NCBI RefSeq assembly: GCF_004363805.1
Contig: NZ_SNZP01000010.1
Coordinates: 1-64,000 of the forward strand
From: Paludibacterium purpuratum
Lineage (GTDB): Bacteria > Pseudomonadota > Gammaproteobacteria > Burkholderiales > Chromobacteriaceae
Direction of reading: 5' to 3'
DNA: 64,000 nucleotides
Shown: one piece after another, positions 61,909 to 64,000 of the stretch
Layout: each line of letters starts with the position of its first letter
Numbering within the stretch: the stretch's first letter is position 1
Notes under the pieces: model-generated
Told to the model about the DNA's origin: nothing
The model's input: the letters and a program-made list of their open reading frames with translations, nothing else
The model's database searches: none
Translations under genes and position numbers: made by a program

Positions 61909-64000
61909 TGTTTCAGATGAAATCGGTGGAAATGGTGCATTGGGATTTCTGGCAGCGGCTTGCCGTGCCGCTCGACGCCCAGATCGTCACCATCATCGGG
62001 CCGAACGGCTCGGGCAAAACGACGCTGTTGGACGCCATGCGCACCTTGTTGGCGATCAAGTGCTCCGGCAAACGCGACTATAAGCGCTATGTACGCAATA
62101 ACCGCGAGGCTTTCGCCTTCTTGCGCGGGGTGGTGGATAACCCGCGCCGTCTGTCCGGCGGGCTGTATCCGACGCCATTTTTCCCCATCGTCAGCGAGAC
62201 CGTGACCCTGTTGTGCCGCATTCGTAAACAGGGCGGCGACTGGGTGCGTCATTACGCCATTCTCGAAGGCGATGTCGCGCTGGAGGAGGCGGAGGGCCGC
62301 GCGCAGTGGCTGGGGGTGCAGGAGTACCGGCGCCAATTGGAGATGGCCGGCCTGACGCCGGCGGTGGCCGAGGTGCTGGCGCTGGAGCAGGGCGATACCG
62401 ACAAGCTGACCGAATATTCGCCGCGCCAGTTGCTGGACTTGGTGTTCCAGGTCTTTGGCGACAAAGACGTGCTGGACAACTACCAACGCGCGCGCGACGA
62501 GCAGCGTGCCACCGAGCTTGAACTGGCCGCGCTGACGCGCCAGGAAGAGGTGCTGGACACCCGCGTCGAGACCATGCGCGCGCGCGCCAATCGCTATGTG
62601 GAGTGGCGCCAGCTCAATGAGCGGATCGAGCAGATCCGCGATCAGGCGTTGCCGGTGTTGAGTCATTTGGATGCCAAGGCCGGCTTCGCCGCTTTGTGGC
62701 GCGACTATCGCAGCCAATTGCAGGCAGGGCGCCAGGCCGAGCAGGCGCATGGCGATAGCCTGGATCTGGTGCGCAAGTTGTTGCAGGCCGAGCAGAGCGC
62801 CGCGACGGCGCGCGAGGCGGCCGAGACGCGGCGCCACCATTTGCAGGATCAGTTCGTGGCGCTCAAGACCGAGGTGGCGGCGGTACAAGGGCAACTGAAA
62901 GAGCGCGACCGCTTGCAGGCCTTGGCCGGCAAGGAGTACGGCGCCGACGGCGAGACGTTGGCGAAAAAGCTTGCCACGCTGCGCACCGAGGTCGAAACGG
63001 TGCGCGATGCCTTGCGCGCCATGCGCCAAGCGCGCAACGAAATGTCGCAACATGTCGAGGCGCTGGAAATCGGCCGTGGCCGGCAGCCGGACGAGGTGCG
63101 GCAATTCCGTGCGGCGCTCGACGAAGCGAATATTCGCCACACCATGTTGTCGGATATCGTCGAGGTGCTGGATGCCGGTTGGCAGGGGGCGGTCGAAGCG
63201 TTGTTGCGCCCCTATCGCCATGTCGTGCTGTTGGAGGATGCCGGTGACCGTCGCGCGGCCTGGGCATTGGCCGAGCGCATGCGTTACCGCCATTTCCTGG
63301 TGCACGAGCGCGAGGCGGCGCCGAAGGCGCGCAAGGGCAGCTTACTGGATGTGCTGCGTTTTTCCGCCGAGGCGCCGGATTGGTTGTATCGCCAATTGGG
63401 CAGCGTGACCCGGGTGGAAAACGCGGCGGCGGCCGAAGAAGTGGACGGGGACTGGATCACCCGCGACGGTTATTTCCGCGAGCGGCGCGGGGCGCGCCAT
63501 ATCGGCGTGGCCGCGCATGAATACGCCTTCGGCGAAGCGGCGCGTCAATCGCGCCTCGCCGCCTTGCGCGAGGAGCTGCGCCAGCTCAACCAGCGCATGC
63601 TCGCACAGGAGGAGCGCCAGGTGACCTTGAGCGCCGAGGCGGCCGCGTTGGCGGAGTATCTGGGGGGAATGGACGCCATTGCCGCGCTCGATGCGCGTGC
63701 GGAAGAGTTCGCCGCGCTGGAAGCGCGACTCGCCGGCCTCAAGGATGAGGTGGCGCACCTCGGCGGCCAATTGGCCGATGCGCAGCAGGAAAAGGGCGAG
63801 GCCGATCAGCGCTATGACGATGCCCGTCTGGCGCATGATCGCGTGTGCCAGCGCGAGCAAGAGGGATTGGCGCAGTTGGCGGCGTTACGCGCGCAAGTGG
63901 ATGGCGGTCGCCGTCAGGTGCGCCGATTGCTGACCGAGTTGCGCGAGAGTGCGGCCCGTCTGCCGGCCGCGCAGCTCTCGCCCGAGGCGCTGGCGGCGTT
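61908..64000 (+). CDS. MksB/JetC-type SMC ATPase (partial, runs off window)
   Basis: At least 697 residues lie in the window. Walker A GPNGSGKTTLLDAMRTLLAIKCSG starts near residue 28. Coiled coil runs from about 170 to 395, then a hinge-like globular part (RHTMLSDIVEVLDAGWQGAVEALLRPYRHVVLLED, HIGVAAHEYAFGEAARQ), then a second coiled coil. The hinge near residue 400-530 suggests a total near 1,100 residues. SMC complexes of this type compact DNA or cut down plasmids. The C-terminal ATPase half is beyond the window. Confidence 0.88.
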   Translation, partial: MFQMKSVEMVHWDFWQRLAVPLDAQIVTIIGPNGSGKTTLLDAMRTLLAIKCSGKRDYKRYVRNNREAFAFLRGVVDNPRRLSGGLYPTPFFPIVSETVTLLCRIRKQGGDWVRHYAILEGDVALEEAEGRAQWLGVQEYRRQLEMAGLTPAVAEVLALEQGDTDKLTEYSPRQLLDLVFQVFGDKDVLDNYQRARDEQRATELELAALTRQEEVLDTRVETMRARANRYVEWRQLNERIEQIRDQALPVLSHLDAKAGFAALWRDYRSQLQAGRQAEQAHGDSLDLVRKLLQAEQSAATAREAAETRRHHLQDQFVALKTEVAAVQGQLKERDRLQALAGKEYGADGETLAKKLATLRTEVETVRDALRAMRQARNEMSQHVEALEIGRGRQPDEVRQFRAALDEANIRHTMLSDIVEVLDAGWQGAVEALLRPYRHVVLLEDAGDRRAAWALAERMRYRHFLVHEREAAPKARKGSLLDVLRFSAEAPDWLYRQLGSVTRVENAAAAEEVDGDWITRDGYFRERRGARHIGVAAHEYAFGEAARQSRLAALREELRQLNQRMLAQEERQVTLSAEAAALAEYLGGMDAIAALDARAEEFAALEARLAGLKDEVAHLGGQLADAQQEKGEADQRYDDARLAHDRVCQREQEGLAQLAALRAQVDGGRRQVRRLLTELRESAARLPAAQLSPEALAA

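Noticed and set aside
61800-63305. 501-codon minus-strand open frame across the SMC gene
   Set aside because: Antisense to Walker A and coiled coil; Leu/Gln/Arg-rich shadow.

Overview
The window looks like a roughly 60 percent GC chromosome of a betaproteobacterium, most likely a Neisseriales/Chromobacteriaceae-type organism. This is inferred from gene content and protein style, not from a marker-gene search. It mixes housekeeping genes (rplU-rpmA-obgE, ispB, tpiA, fba, gap), a biofilm polysaccharide operon, a copper nitrite reductase operon, and a complete type III secretion system (T3SS) of the SPI-2 (Ssa/Esc) class.

Layout. 1-3.6 kb: 5' end of a soluble chemoreceptor gene, an MFS exporter, a MocR-type regulator. 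3.6-20.8 kb: T3SS apparatus in three transcription blocks. The first is forward: sepD/spiC-like, sctC, sctD, sctE-type, an AraC regulator, needle sctF, sctG, rod sctI, sctJ, sctK, sctL, gatekeeper sctW, SsrB-like regulator. The second is the export-gate block sctR-S-T-U on the minus strand. The third is forward again: ssaM-like, sctV, sctN, sctO, sctP, sctQ. 20.8-25.2 kb: an unassigned winged-helix/helical protein downstream of obgE, rpmA, rplU, ispB and tRNA-Arg(CCU). 25.2-27.1 kb: a 1.7 kb AT-rich insert bounded by a duplicated tRNA 3' end. 27.1-28.9 kb: two small hypothetical genes and a solute-binding protein. 28.9-39.3 kb: fructose PTS (fruB-fruK-fruA), two paralogous LacI-type regulators, tpiA, fba and gap, with shared LacI-type operators and a HexR-type operator. 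39.5-51.2 kb: a Rap1a/Tai-like secreted protein, pgaABCD, a periplasmic binding protein, csaA, an AraC regulator, a small orphan gene, and two copies of a cassette encoding an 85-residue protein behind conserved hairpins. 51.2-55.8 kb: nirK (with fused cytochrome c), nirV-like and sco genes with FNR- and NsrR-like boxes, then a LysP-like permease. 56.0-61.0 kb: a nucleotidyltransferase-like gene and the T3SS translocon block, with a doubled SseA/SseB-type pair. 61.2-64.0 kb: start of an MksE/MksB-type SMC operon running off the window.

How it fits together. The two T3SS blocks complement one another: the first has every structural component but no translocon, the second has filament, pore and chaperone genes but no apparatus. 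Compared with Salmonella SPI-2, the sse block has left its usual place between ssaE and ssaG, where an AraC regulator now sits, and sctRSTU is turned round. No obvious T3SS effector was found. The sugar region is a fructose-to-glycolysis regulon: FruA/FruB/FruK deliver fructose 1,6-bisphosphate to Fba, TpiA and Gap. Least explained are the duplicated 85-residue cassette with covarying hairpins, the doubled SseA/SseB module, and the tRNA-Arg insertion scar.
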